A stretch of DNA of 64,000 nt, from contig NZ_JBQKKT010000009.1 of assembly GCF_052116585.1 (NCBI RefSeq), positions 1 to 64,000 of the forward strand, written 5' to 3'. This DNA is from Luteococcus sp052116585. Its GTDB lineage: Bacteria > Actinomycetota > Actinomycetes > Propionibacteriales > Propionibacteriaceae. A program made the translations under genes and the position numbers. Of this stretch, positions 24,770 to 33,078 are shown one piece after another (within the stretch, counting starts at the first letter, position 1; every line of letters starts with the position of its first letter). The notes under the pieces were generated by a model. It saw only the letters and a program-made list of their open reading frames with translations, had not been told where the DNA came from and made no database searches.

Positions 24770-27446
24770 TGGTTTGGCTGGGGTTCAGGGCTCCGACCCG
24801 GTGTTGACTCGCCGTGGATGGCATTCGCGCGCGGCGCTGCCGATGCTGTTCTGGATGGTGGCGCTGGTGGGACTCGTGTTGTCCCATCGCTGGGTGCCCA
24901 AGGCCACCTGGTTGATGGTCCATCTGGTGACCGTGGGAGTGGCGAGCAATGCGATCGTCGTGTGGAGCAACCACTTTGCTGATGCCGTCCTGCGCACGCA
25001 ACCACGAGGACACCGCCGTGAGATCGTGGCGCTGACCCTCCTGAACGCCGGTCTCGTGTTCCTGGTGGGTGGAGTGCTCGCGCAGTCGGCGTGGCTGCTG
25101 TGGCCTGGCGTGCTGGGGATCGCCCTGGCCGCCGTCGCGCAGCTGGTCGGACTGGCGCAACAGGCCCGCGCCAGCCTCCCGGCGCGTTTCGCGGTGGTGG
25201 TCGGGTGGTATCGGTGCGCTGCGGCCTGTCTGGTGGGGGGAGCCATCCTGGGGGGTCTGATGGCGGCGCCCTTCGGAGGAGCCGCCGACGCACTCCTTGC
25301 CAGCCATCTGGTGCTCAATGTCCTCGGCTGGGTTGGAATGACAGTCTGGGGAACTCTGGTGACGCTGTGGCCCACGATGCTCCGGACCCGGGCAGCCGAG
25401 GGCGCCGGGGAACGGGCTCGGCGCACCTTGCCCTGGGTGATGGTGTGCATCGTGGCAGCCGCCATCGCGCCGGCCCTCCACACGGTGGCACCGCACGGCT
25501 GGCGGATCATGGGAGCCCTCGCGCTCGGATGGCTGCTGGTCATCCTCATGGACAGCTGCCTGTCTGGTTTGCGCACCTGGCGTGGTCGCGGAACGCGTTC
25601 GTTCGCCGTCCTTTCCGTGGCGGCGGGTCAGCTGTGGCTGCTGGGGTGGCTCGCATGGGCCGTCTGGCAGTGGATGGCCGCCGCGAATCCTGCTGGTCTG
25701 GTTGCCGCGCTTCGTGACGGAGTCGTGGTGCTGGTGGTGGGTTTTCTGCTGCAGACCGTGCTGGGGGCGCTCTCACACCTGGTCCCTGTGGTCCTGGGAG
25801 GCGGTCCGGCCATGGTGCGCCGCACGAGCGCGGTCTTCGAACGAGGGGGGATTGCCAGGCTCACGGTGGTCAATCTGGGTCTGGTCATCTTCCATCTCCC
25901 GATCACTTCGGTGTGGAAGGTCACCAGTTCCACGGCGGTCTTCATCGCACTGGCCCTGTTCATCGGGTGCCTGGTACGTGCGTGGCGAGTGCGCCGCCAG
26001 GCCGGCGCAGAGACCGCCCAGCCGGTGGCCTCGCCGAACTCCCTGAAGCGCGGTCTTGCCTGGGGAATGGCATGGTCCGTCTTTGCGGCAGCGGTGGCCG
26101 CCGGTGTGGATCCAGTGGCCTTCCGGGCGATGGCAGGCCGTTCCGCTGGGCCGACATCGTCGATTGGTGCGCAAGCCACCACGGAGGTGCGGGTTGTCGC
26201 TCGGGACATGCGATTCATCCCCGACACGATCATGGTGCCAGCCGGGAACAGGCTCGTGGTCACTCTGGTCAATGAGGATTCGGGCCTGGTCCATGACCTC
26301 ATCCTGGACAACGGAGTCACCTCGGGACGCCTGGGCCCGGGGGAGCAGGGCGTCGTCGACGTGGGGATCATCGATGCCCCCACCCAGGGGTGGTGCTCCG
26401 TGGCTGGGCACCGGGCCATGGGCATGGAGCTGACCATCGAGACCACGGGGACCGCAACCTCGCACGCCCAGCACCAGGACAACTCGACGCCAACACGGGA
26501 AGGCAGCTTCCCATCCGATGGGGACGCGGATGTGCCGACGCCCCAGCTGGACCTGTCGACGGACTACACGCAGGACTGGTCCCCGCGCGACGCGAGCCTG
26601 CCACCGGCGCCACAGGGTCGTCTGCACCGCCACACTCTGCGAGTCACTGACGAGGTGGTGGAGGTGGCACCGGGAGTTCGTCAGACCCTGTGGTTGTTCA
26701 ACGGTCAGGCGCCCGGGCCGGTACTGCGGGGTCGAGTTGGCGATGTCTTCGAGATCACGCTGGTCAATGACTCAGGCATGGGGCACGGGATCGACTTCCA
26801 CGCCGGTGCGCTGGCCCCGGATCGTCCCATGAGGACCATTGCCCCCGGTGAGCGTCTGGTCTATCGCTTCACGGCGGGCCGCGCCGGGATCTGGCTTTAC
26901 CACTGTTCCACGGCGCCCATGAGCCAGCACATCGCCAATGGGATGTATGGCGCCGTGGTCATCGACCCACCAGACCTGGAGCCAGTGGACAAGGAATTCC
27001 TCATCATCCAGTCGGAGCAGTTCTTTGGCGCGGAAGAGGGGGGAAGACCCGGTGTGGCCGACATGGCGAAGATCCAGGCGGAACAGCCGGACGCCGTGGT
27101 CTTCAATGGGCACGCGGGCCAGTACGCCCGCCATCCCCTGGAGGCTCGGGTGGGTGAACGTGTCAGGTTCTGGGTGCTGGATGCGGGTCCGAGCAGGGCG
27201 CTTGCCTTCCACATCGTCGGGACACAGTTCGACACTGTCTGGTTCGAGGGAGCCTGGCGGCTCAACCGTGGCAGGACCCCGGGCAGTTCCGGAAGTGACA
27301 CGGGAGGGAGTCAGACACTGGGCATGCTCGCCGCCCAGGGCGGATTCGTGGAGACCGTCTTCCCGGAGGCGGGGCACTACTCGATGGTCAACCACCAGAT
27401 GGTGGACGCGGAGCGCGGCGCATCCGGGGTGGTCCGCGTCCGGTGA
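24756..27446 (+). CDS. nirK: Membrane-bound copper nitrite reductase fusion (polytopic domain + cupredoxin + CuNIR)
   Basis: Predicted to reduce nitrite to nitric oxide at the cell surface. Residues about 25-450 hold roughly ten hydrophobic segments with conserved-looking His (H56, H184, H341). Residues about 475-565 form a cupredoxin with type 1 copper ligands H513, C547, H552 and M555/M557. Residues about 620-896 are a complete two-domain CuNIR: type 1 ligands H677, C717, H725, M730; type 2 ligands H682, H716, H880; catalytic D680 and H819. All expected active-site residues are present. The start is uncertain: ATG 24756 lies inside an inverted repeat, and GTG 24801 would leave the first helix intact. 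The extra cupredoxin probably delivers electrons. Confidence 0.88.
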   Translation: MFSVNGLAGVQGSDPVLTRRGWHSRAALPMLFWMVALVGLVLSHRWVPKATWLMVHLVTVGVASNAIVVWSNHFADAVLRTQPRGHRREIVALTLLNAGLVFLVGGVLAQSAWLLWPGVLGIALAAVAQLVGLAQQARASLPARFAVVVGWYRCAAACLVGGAILGGLMAAPFGGAADALLASHLVLNVLGWVGMTVWGTLVTLWPTMLRTRAAEGAGERARRTLPWVMVCIVAAAIAPALHTVAPHGWRIMGALALGWLLVILMDSCLSGLRTWRGRGTRSFAVLSVAAGQLWLLGWLAWAVWQWMAAANPAGLVAALRDGVVVLVVGFLLQTVLGALSHLVPVVLGGGPAMVRRTSAVFERGGIARLTVVNLGLVIFHLPITSVWKVTSSTAVFIALALFIGCLVRAWRVRRQAGAETAQPVASPNSLKRGLAWGMAWSVFAAAVAAGVDPVAFRAMAGRSAGPTSSIGAQATTEVRVVARDMRFIPDTIMVPAGNRLVVTLVNEDSGLVHDLILDNGVTSGRLGPGEQGVVDVGIIDAPTQGWCSVAGHRAMGMELTIETTGTATSHAQHQDNSTPTREGSFPSDGDADVPTPQLDLSTDYTQDWSPRDASLPPAPQGRLHRHTLRVTDEVVEVAPGVRQTLWLFNGQAPGPVLRGRVGDVFEITLVNDSGMGHGIDFHAGALAPDRPMRTIAPGERLVYRFTAGRAGIWLYHCSTAPMSQHIANGMYGAVVIDPPDLEPVDKEFLIIQSEQFFGAEEGGRPGVADMAKIQAEQPDAVVFNGHAGQYARHPLEARVGERVRFWVLDAGPSRALAFHIVGTQFDTVWFEGAWRLNRGRTPGSSGSDTGGSQTLGMLAAQGGFVETVFPEAGHYSMVNHQMVDAERGASGVVRVR

Positions 27447-27452
27447 GACTCT

Positions 27453-27490
27453 CCGTCCACAGGCAGTCTTCATTCGAGGAACTGTCCACA
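27453..27490 (+). promoter_or_regulatory. Two DnaA-box-like direct repeats upstream of comEA
   Basis: CCGTCCACA (27453-27461) and CTGTCCACA (27482-27490) share GTCCACAGG and lie in the 94-base gap between nirK and comEA in the same orientation, 29 bases apart. They resemble degenerate actinobacterial DnaA boxes. Confidence 0.35.
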
Positions 27491-27540
27491 GGTGAGTGAG
27501 CTGCTGATCACGTGCTCGTCCAGATGGACACGCTGGGGAC

Positions 27541-28530
27541 GTGACAAGGCGCCATCCAGAAACCAATGCACAGGAATGCGACCGGTTGGTCCAGCTGATG
27601 GCGGGCCAACCGCCGCTGGCAGCTGGTCCGCGACGTGGCCTGTTCGTCGTGGACTCCGACGACCGACACGAGTCCACGCCTTCCGACGAGGTGGGGGAGG
27701 CGGACGCGGGGGAATCGGCTGTAGCAGGCGACGAGCGTGCGACGCTCACCTCGGTCTTCGCCGACTGGATCGGAACGATCCGTCGGCCGGATTTTCGTCG
27801 TGAGCACGTCAAGGCGATCTGTTTGGTCGTGGTACTCGCAATCCTGGCCACCATGGTGGTCCTCAGCCGTGCTCGCGCCACCTCAGTCCCCGTTGTCCAA
27901 CAGGCCCCGAGCACCCAGCCGCCGCCCGTGGGAACCGAGACCGCGCCCGTGGCGGATCCACGGACTGCTCCCACGCCCAGGGCGTCCAGTTCCGGACCGT
28001 CGGCTGCGGGCGCAGGCACGTCACCGCCCCCCGCTGTGATCGTGCACGTGATCGGGCAGGTACGGCGCCCCGGCGTGGTGCGGTTGCCAGCAGGTGCACG
28101 GGTTGTCGACGCGCTGGACAGTGCGGGCGGGTTGGGGCCACGCGCCGACGTGGCAGAGCTGAACTTGGCACAGCCACTCTCCGATGGCGACCAGGTGGTG
28201 ATTGGCGATCGATCCTCGCCCAGGGGTGAGGTGCGCCGACAGAGCGGCGCCGACTCGCCGTCCAGTGCCGAGCCGGGACGAGCCGTCTCGACGAGCCGGG
28301 GTTCCGACGCGGGGGACCGGACCGGTGACGGCAGCGCGGCCCAAGTGGACCTGAACACCGCCAGCCTCCAGGATCTCGACGCACTGCCGGGCGTGGGGCC
28401 GGTGACGGCGCAGAAGATCATCGACTGGCGCGAGCAGAACGGGGCCTTCACGCGCGTGGAGCAACTCCAGGATGTTGATGGGATCGGCGAGAAGAGCTTT
28501 GCCCGACTGGCCACCCAGGTCCGTGTCTGA
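27541..28530 (+). CDS. comEA: ComEA-type DNA-binding competence protein
   Basis: A membrane-anchored double-stranded DNA receptor of the natural transformation apparatus. The 329-residue protein has a hydrophilic cytoplasmic N-terminus of about 95 residues, one membrane helix (about 96-116), a Pro/Ala-rich linker, an SLBB domain (about 162-222; VIVHVIGQVRRPGVVRLPAG), a disordered linker, and two helix-hairpin-helix motifs at the C-terminus (VDLNTASLQDLDALPGVGP and VEQLQDVDGIGEKSF). The GTG at 27541 is a weak start choice and a later start is possible. Its stop overlaps comEC. The long N-terminus is normal in actinobacteria. Confidence 0.88.
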   Translation: MTRRHPETNAQECDRLVQLMAGQPPLAAGPRRGLFVVDSDDRHESTPSDEVGEADAGESAVAGDERATLTSVFADWIGTIRRPDFRREHVKAICLVVVLAILATMVVLSRARATSVPVVQQAPSTQPPPVGTETAPVADPRTAPTPRASSSGPSAAGAGTSPPPAVIVHVIGQVRRPGVVRLPAGARVVDALDSAGGLGPRADVAELNLAQPLSDGDQVVIGDRSSPRGEVRRQSGADSPSSAEPGRAVSTSRGSDAGDRTGDGSAAQVDLNTASLQDLDALPGVGPVTAQKIIDWREQNGAFTRVEQLQDVDGIGEKSFARLATQVRV

Positions 28531-30910
28531 CCGGGACGTCCGGGGTCCGGCCTCACCTTCCTCTGATTCCACCGCTGACCGGAGCGCTGGGCTGGACCTG
28601 AGGATGTTCCCCCTGGCCTTGGCGTGCTGGGCCGGTGCCCGGTGGGGCATCGTGCCAGGAATCGGCTCGTCGCTGGTCGTTGGATCGGTGGCCGTGGCAT
28701 CAGTGTTGATGGCCCTTGGGGGCCGACGGCGCTGGCTGGCGGTGACCGTCATGCTGTGCCTGGTGATCTCGGGAACCTCCGCGTGGGCACGACAGCACCA
28801 GAGAACACAGTCGGTCGCGGGTCTTCTGGCGCAGGGGCAGGCGTCGGGAACAGCACGGGTGATCCTCACCTCGGACGTCCGGGTGCATGAAGCGGATGCC
28901 ACTCGGCCGGTCACTGCTTCGGTGGCGGCCCGAACGCTGCTGGTTGAGGGCCGCGAGGGCATCGTGCAGCAATCGCTCCCGGTGCGCTTGAGGGTCTCGG
29001 GAGAACACGTCGATGACCTGGCTCTGCACGATGCGGGCAGCGTCCTCGACGTACGGGGTCGGTTTCGTGAGCCGCGGCCCGGCCAGCCCTTTACGGCAGA
29101 TATCACCCTTCGCGCCGCACCAGAACTCGTGAGCGGCCCCCAGGGCTGGCGACGGCAGGTGAACTCCGTTCGGGCAGGGCTGCGCGACGCCATGCGACGT
29201 AGCCCGCCAGTGCAGGCAGGCCTGCTACCATCCCTCGTCGTCGGGGACACGAGTCGGTTGGACCCGGCCCTGGAGGAGGATTTCCAAGCGACGGGACTCA
29301 CCCACCTCACCGCCGTGTCCGGCACGAACCTGACGCTCATGCTGGTCTTCGCGTCAATGCTCGTGCGCTGGATCGGAGTCCGGGGATGGTGGATCCGGGC
29401 GATCTGTGCCGTGGCAGTCGTGGCTTTCGTCGTGATCTGCCGGGTGGAACCGAGCGTGCTTCGCGCCGGAGCCATGGGGTTGGTGGCGCTGGCGGGACTC
29501 GGCAGAGCGGCCAATCCCGGCCGGGGGCTGCGCCACCTCTGCGTCGGTGCCTTCCTGCTGGTGCTCGCGGACCCCTGGCTGGCGCACTCCATGGGCTTCG
29601 CCCTGTCAGTGTGCGCGACGGCAGGGATCCTGTTGTGGGGCGCCCGGTGGACCGCGGCGATGCACTGGGCACCCACCTGGGTGGCGGAGGCGATCGCTGT
29701 CCCTCTGGCGGCTCAGTTGGCCACCCAGCCGATCGTGACCGCCCTCAGTGGTCAGGTCTCCGTGGTGGGCCTGGTCGCCAATGCCGCCGCAGGGCCCTTC
29801 GTCGGGCCCGCGACCGTCCTGGGTCTGGCCGCCGCCGGGTTGTCCATGGTCTGGGCAGAGCTGTCCGTGCTGCTGGGCTGGCTGGCCGGGTGGTGCGTGC
29901 AACCCATCATCTGGACGGCCACTGCCGGCGCGGCACTGCCCGGGGCAACGTGGCCCTGGCCCGCCGGGCCCGGGATGCTGTTGACCTTGACAATTCTCTG
30001 CCTCGCGGGCGTTCCGCTGGTGCCGGAAGTCCTGACTCGAGTCTGGGCCTGTCTGCTCGCTGCCGTGATGCTGGTGCTCGGGTGCGTCTGTGCCCCACGA
30101 CCACCTGGTTACCCAGGAGTGTGGCAAGCCGCCTTCTGCGATGTCGGTCAGGGCGACGCCACAGTGCTGCACGCGGGGCGGAGGGCCGCGGTGCTGGTGG
30201 ACGTGGGGCCAGACACGGATGACACCATGACCTGTCTGCGTCAGCTCGGCGTGCGACGGATTCCGCTCCTGGTCTTGACGCACTTCCACGATGACCACGT
30301 GGGAGGGCTGCGACGGTTGCTGGACCAGCTGCCGGTCCAGGTGGCACAGATCAACCCCGGGGCCGGGCCACAGGGCACCGTCCGCACGGTGACCGACATG
30401 CTGGTGGAAGCCGGAGCCACGGTGACAACCGCAGAGCAGGGGAGGGCGATCACCGTCGGCGAGGTCACCTGGACCGTCCTGGGTGCCGGAAATGCGCCAG
30501 AAGCACAGGGTGCAGCACAACAGGAGAGCTCCGCGGAGAACGACGCCTCCATCGTCGGTCTTGCAGAGGTGTCGGGAGCCCTGCGGGTGGTGTTGGGGGG
30601 TGATGTGGAGCCCGAGGGACAGCGGCGCGTCGTCCAGGCCGGAATGGTTGCGATGGCGGACGTGTTGAAGATGCCGCATCACGGCTCCCGTCGACAGGAC
30701 GAACCCTTCTGGGAGAGCACCGGAGCCAGTCTTGCCGTCGCGAGTGCCGGCCTCCGCAATCGGCATGGGCACCCTTCCTCCTCGGCCCTTGACCTGGCCG
30801 GCCGCCATGGAATGCAGGTGGCAAGAACCGACCACCAGGGCAGTATCGCGGTTCGGATGGCCGACGGTGGCCTGGAGCTGCGGACCACCGGACAGCGGAA
30901 CCGTCGCTGA
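28523..30910 (+). CDS. comEC: ComEC/Rec2 DNA-uptake channel protein
   Basis: The inner-membrane channel for single-stranded DNA in transformation. Over about 795 residues it has an N-terminal helical/DUF4131 region with an OB-like external domain (about 90-210), the Competence domain with about eight membrane helices (about 225-540, including TGLTHLTAVSGTNLTLML), and a C-terminal metallo-beta-lactamase domain (FCDVGQGDATVL, THFHDDHVGG, KMPHHGSR). GTG 28523 overlaps the comEA stop, which indicates coupling; upstream in-frame starts lie inside comEA. The domain set is complete. The lactamase domain is presumed to degrade the non-transported strand. Confidence 0.93.
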   Translation: MSDRDVRGPASPSSDSTADRSAGLDLRMFPLALACWAGARWGIVPGIGSSLVVGSVAVASVLMALGGRRRWLAVTVMLCLVISGTSAWARQHQRTQSVAGLLAQGQASGTARVILTSDVRVHEADATRPVTASVAARTLLVEGREGIVQQSLPVRLRVSGEHVDDLALHDAGSVLDVRGRFREPRPGQPFTADITLRAAPELVSGPQGWRRQVNSVRAGLRDAMRRSPPVQAGLLPSLVVGDTSRLDPALEEDFQATGLTHLTAVSGTNLTLMLVFASMLVRWIGVRGWWIRAICAVAVVAFVVICRVEPSVLRAGAMGLVALAGLGRAANPGRGLRHLCVGAFLLVLADPWLAHSMGFALSVCATAGILLWGARWTAAMHWAPTWVAEAIAVPLAAQLATQPIVTALSGQVSVVGLVANAAAGPFVGPATVLGLAAAGLSMVWAELSVLLGWLAGWCVQPIIWTATAGAALPGATWPWPAGPGMLLTLTILCLAGVPLVPEVLTRVWACLLAAVMLVLGCVCAPRPPGYPGVWQAAFCDVGQGDATVLHAGRRAAVLVDVGPDTDDTMTCLRQLGVRRIPLLVLTHFHDDHVGGLRRLLDQLPVQVAQINPGAGPQGTVRTVTDMLVEAGATVTTAEQGRAITVGEVTWTVLGAGNAPEAQGAAQQESSAENDASIVGLAEVSGALRVVLGGDVEPEGQRRVVQAGMVAMADVLKMPHHGSRRQDEPFWESTGASLAVASAGLRNRHGHPSSSALDLAGRHGMQVARTDHQGSIAVRMADGGLELRTTGQRNRR

Positions 30911-30933
30911 GCAGAACTGTCACACCGAGCTGG

Positions 30934-30945
30934 CATGCTTGCCCC
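30934..30945 (+). promoter_or_regulatory. Possible leaderless promoter of holA (CATGCT, N6, ATG)
   Basis: CATGCT at 30934-30939 deviates by one base from TANNNT but has the same six-base spacing to the start codon as the other leaderless candidates, and no ribosome-binding sequence is visible. Confidence 0.4.
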
Positions 30946-31935
30946 ATGGCCGCACGACATGACTCCGCACAGACTTTTGGCAGTTGCATTCTGGTGATGG
31001 GGCCCGAGTCACTCGTCGCGGAACGGATCGTGGCCGATCGAGTCGCTTCTGCCCTCAGAGACGTACCCGGAGCCGAAGTGACCAAGGTGACGGCCGTCGA
31101 GCTCGAGGGCAACCGATTCGCCGAACTCACCGGCGGGTCACTGTTCGCCGCTGCCAGCGTCGTGGTGGTCGAGGATCTGGCGAACCTCCCGCAGGACCTG
31201 TTCGAGCAGGTCCTGGCCACAGCCAAGTCCCCGGGCGATGACCTGTGCCTGACCCTGGTCCACGGAGGTGGTCAGAAGGGAAAAGGGCTGGTGGACAAGC
31301 TGAAGAAGGCAAAGGTCCCCGTGGCGGAGGCAGCAGCCATCAAGAGTTGGGAGCTCCCACGCTGGGTAGCCGGCGAGGCCAAGCGCAGCAAGGTCTCGAT
31401 GGATCCCGAGGCCGCACAGACACTGGTGGACGCGGTCGGCAATGACCTGCGAGCACTGGCGGGCGCGGTCTCCCAGCTGGGAAGTGACTGGCAGGGACAG
31501 CATGTCACCGCGGCGATGATCCAGCGATACTTCGCGGGGCGGGCCGATGTGACGAGCTTCGCGGTTGCGGACGACATCATGGCCGGACGGCCGGGGCCAG
31601 CGCTGGAGAAGCTCCGTTGGGCACTGTCGACGGGAGTCGCGCCGGTGCTGGTCACCAGTGCCATTGCCTCGTCACTGCGTGGACTGGGCAAGTATCTGGA
31701 TGCTCGCTCGTCGCGGATGAGTGAGGGGGAGATGGCGCGCGAGGTGGGTGTCCCCCCGTGGAAGATCAAGGACCTGGCTCGGCTTTCGCGGTCATGGAGC
31801 CCAGCCGGGGTGTCGCAAGCACTGCGCGCCGTCGCCATCGCCGATGCCCAGGTCAAGGGTGCGGCCAGCGACCCCCACTTCGCGTTGGAAAGGCTGCTGC
31901 TGGCGGTGGACAGGGCGCACGCCGTGCAGCGCTGA
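30946..31935 (+). CDS. holA: DNA polymerase III subunit delta
   Basis: The clamp-loader subunit that opens the beta sliding clamp. The 329-residue protein has an N-terminal P-loop-less AAA+ domain (ILVMGPESLVAERIVADRV), the clamp-contact region with LTGGSLFAAASVVVVEDL, SWELPRWVAGEAKRS, the lid helices with DLRALAGAVSQL, and a C-terminal collar domain with FAVADDIMAGRPGPALEKLRWAL. Length and order match actinobacterial HolA. Its position between comEC and rpsT is the usual one. Ends at a strong bidirectional terminator. Confidence 0.92.
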   Translation: MAARHDSAQTFGSCILVMGPESLVAERIVADRVASALRDVPGAEVTKVTAVELEGNRFAELTGGSLFAAASVVVVEDLANLPQDLFEQVLATAKSPGDDLCLTLVHGGGQKGKGLVDKLKKAKVPVAEAAAIKSWELPRWVAGEAKRSKVSMDPEAAQTLVDAVGNDLRALAGAVSQLGSDWQGQHVTAAMIQRYFAGRADVTSFAVADDIMAGRPGPALEKLRWALSTGVAPVLVTSAIASSLRGLGKYLDARSSRMSEGEMAREVGVPPWKIKDLARLSRSWSPAGVSQALRAVAIADAQVKGAASDPHFALERLLLAVDRAHAVQR

Positions 31936-31973
31936 CCTCGGGTGGGGGAAAGGCCTCGAGCAGGCCTACGACG

Positions 31974-32015
31974 AGACCAGCGTCTCGACCCCCAGTCGGG
32001 TCGAGACGCTGGTCT
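31974..32015. terminator. Bidirectional hairpin terminator between holA and rpsT
   Basis: An 18-bp perfect stem (31974-31991 with 31998-32015) and a six-base loop lie between the converging holA and rpsT genes. Confidence 0.85.
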
Positions 32016-32069
32016 TGTGGAACAGAAGTTCCTCGGTCCTGCGGGGCACTCATGGTGCCTCAAGCAGGA

Positions 32070-32330
32070 TCAGAGAGCGGCAGCCTTGGTGGAGATGGCC
32101 GACTTGCGGTTGGCAGCCTGGTTCTTGTGGATGACGCCCTTGGAGACGGCCTTGTCCAGCGCGCGGTTGGCGGCAGCGGCGAGGGTGGTCGCCTTCTCGG
32201 TGTCGCCCGCGGCGGCAGCCTCGTTGAAGCGACGCACAGCGGTGCGGAGACCCGACTTGACGGCCTTGTTGCGCTGACGAGCCTTCTCGTTGGTCTTGTT
32301 GCGCTTCATCTGGGACTTGATGTTTGCCAC
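32070..32330 (-). CDS. rpsT: 30S ribosomal protein S20
   Basis: Binds 16S rRNA during small-subunit assembly. The 86-residue basic helical protein begins MANIKSQMKRNKTNEKARQR and contains SGLRTAVRRFNEAAAAGD and the C-terminal KGVIHKNQAANRKSAISTKAAAL, all typical. The start codon is GTG (32330) with AGAAGG nine bases upstream. It is transcribed opposite to holA, as in other actinobacteria. A small GCGTC/GACGC stem with a GAAA loop (about 32386-32399) lies in the upstream region. Confidence 0.97.
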   Translation of the reverse strand: MANIKSQMKRNKTNEKARQRNKAVKSGLRTAVRRFNEAAAAGDTEKATTLAAAANRALDKAVSKGVIHKNQAANRKSAISTKAAAL

Positions 32331-32463
32331 GTGGATAACCTTCTTGACTGGATAGCGGTTGAAAAAAGTTCAGTGAAATCCTGATGCGTCGAAAGACGCG
32401 ACTCGTCACACTACCAGTCGTGGCGGTCGCGACTCAAATCCGGACGAACTCGGTCGGAGCACC

Positions 32464-33078
32464 TCACAACCATCCCCGACGGCGGGCCAGCGCGATCGCT
32501 TCATGCCTGTTCGCGGTCCCCAGCTTGGCGACCGCAGACGACAGGTAGTTGCGCACGGTTCCTGGGGACAGGTGGGCCCGCAGGGCGATCTCTTCGATGG
32601 GAGCGCCATCGGCTGCGAGTTCGAGCACATCTGACTCACGTGCCGTGAGGGGGGAGTCACCGGCCGCGATGGCCTCGGCCGCCAACTGCGGGTCGACATG
32701 CCGTCCGCCCTCGTGCACCAACTGGATGACCCGAGCCAGTTCCACCGCCGGGGCAGTCTTTGGCAGGAAACCCCGGACTCCCGTGGCCAAGGCCTTCTTG
32801 AGATGACCGGGTCGGCCATGACTGGTCACCAGGATGCAGCCGGCGCCGGGATCATTGGCGAGGATCTGGGCAGCCGCCTCAATCCCGTCCAGCCCGGGCA
32901 TCTGGAGGTCGAGGAGGCAGATGTCGGGCCGGTGGTGTCGAGCGGCTGCCACTGCTTCGGTGCCGCTGGCAGCCACGGCGACGACCTCGAGGTTCTCCTC
33001 CAGCCCGAGGAGCCCGGCCAGGGCGTCGCGGATGAGGGTCTCGTCGTCTGCCAGCAGGATGCGAATCACCCGACTCAT
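32464..33078 (-). CDS. NarL/LuxR-family response regulator
   Basis: The transcriptional output of the adjacent histidine kinase. The 204-residue protein has a receiver domain (about 5-120) with acidic pocket ADDE, phospho-acceptor D57 in LLDLQMPG, and Thr/Lys switch residues (TSHGR, LPKTAP). The C-terminal LuxR helix-turn-helix (about 140-200) reads LTARESDVLELAADGAP...LSPGTVRNYLSSAVAKLG. Its ATG overlaps the kinase stop by four bases. With the ABC exporter genes upstream it forms a four-gene unit, and it probably binds the palindrome at 36371. Confidence 0.93.
   Translation of the reverse strand: MSRVIRILLADDETLIRDALAGLLGLEENLEVVAVAASGTEAVAAARHHRPDICLLDLQMPGLDGIEAAAQILANDPGAGCILVTSHGRPGHLKKALATGVRGFLPKTAPAVELARVIQLVHEGGRHVDPQLAAEAIAAGDSPLTARESDVLELAADGAPIEEIALRAHLSPGTVRNYLSSAVAKLGTANRHEAIALARRRGWL

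Noticed and set aside
32384..32400. Short stem with GAAA loop considered as a terminator of the response-regulator operon
   Set aside because: The stem is only five base pairs and the T-run on the minus strand is about 20 bases away, so it is not convincing.
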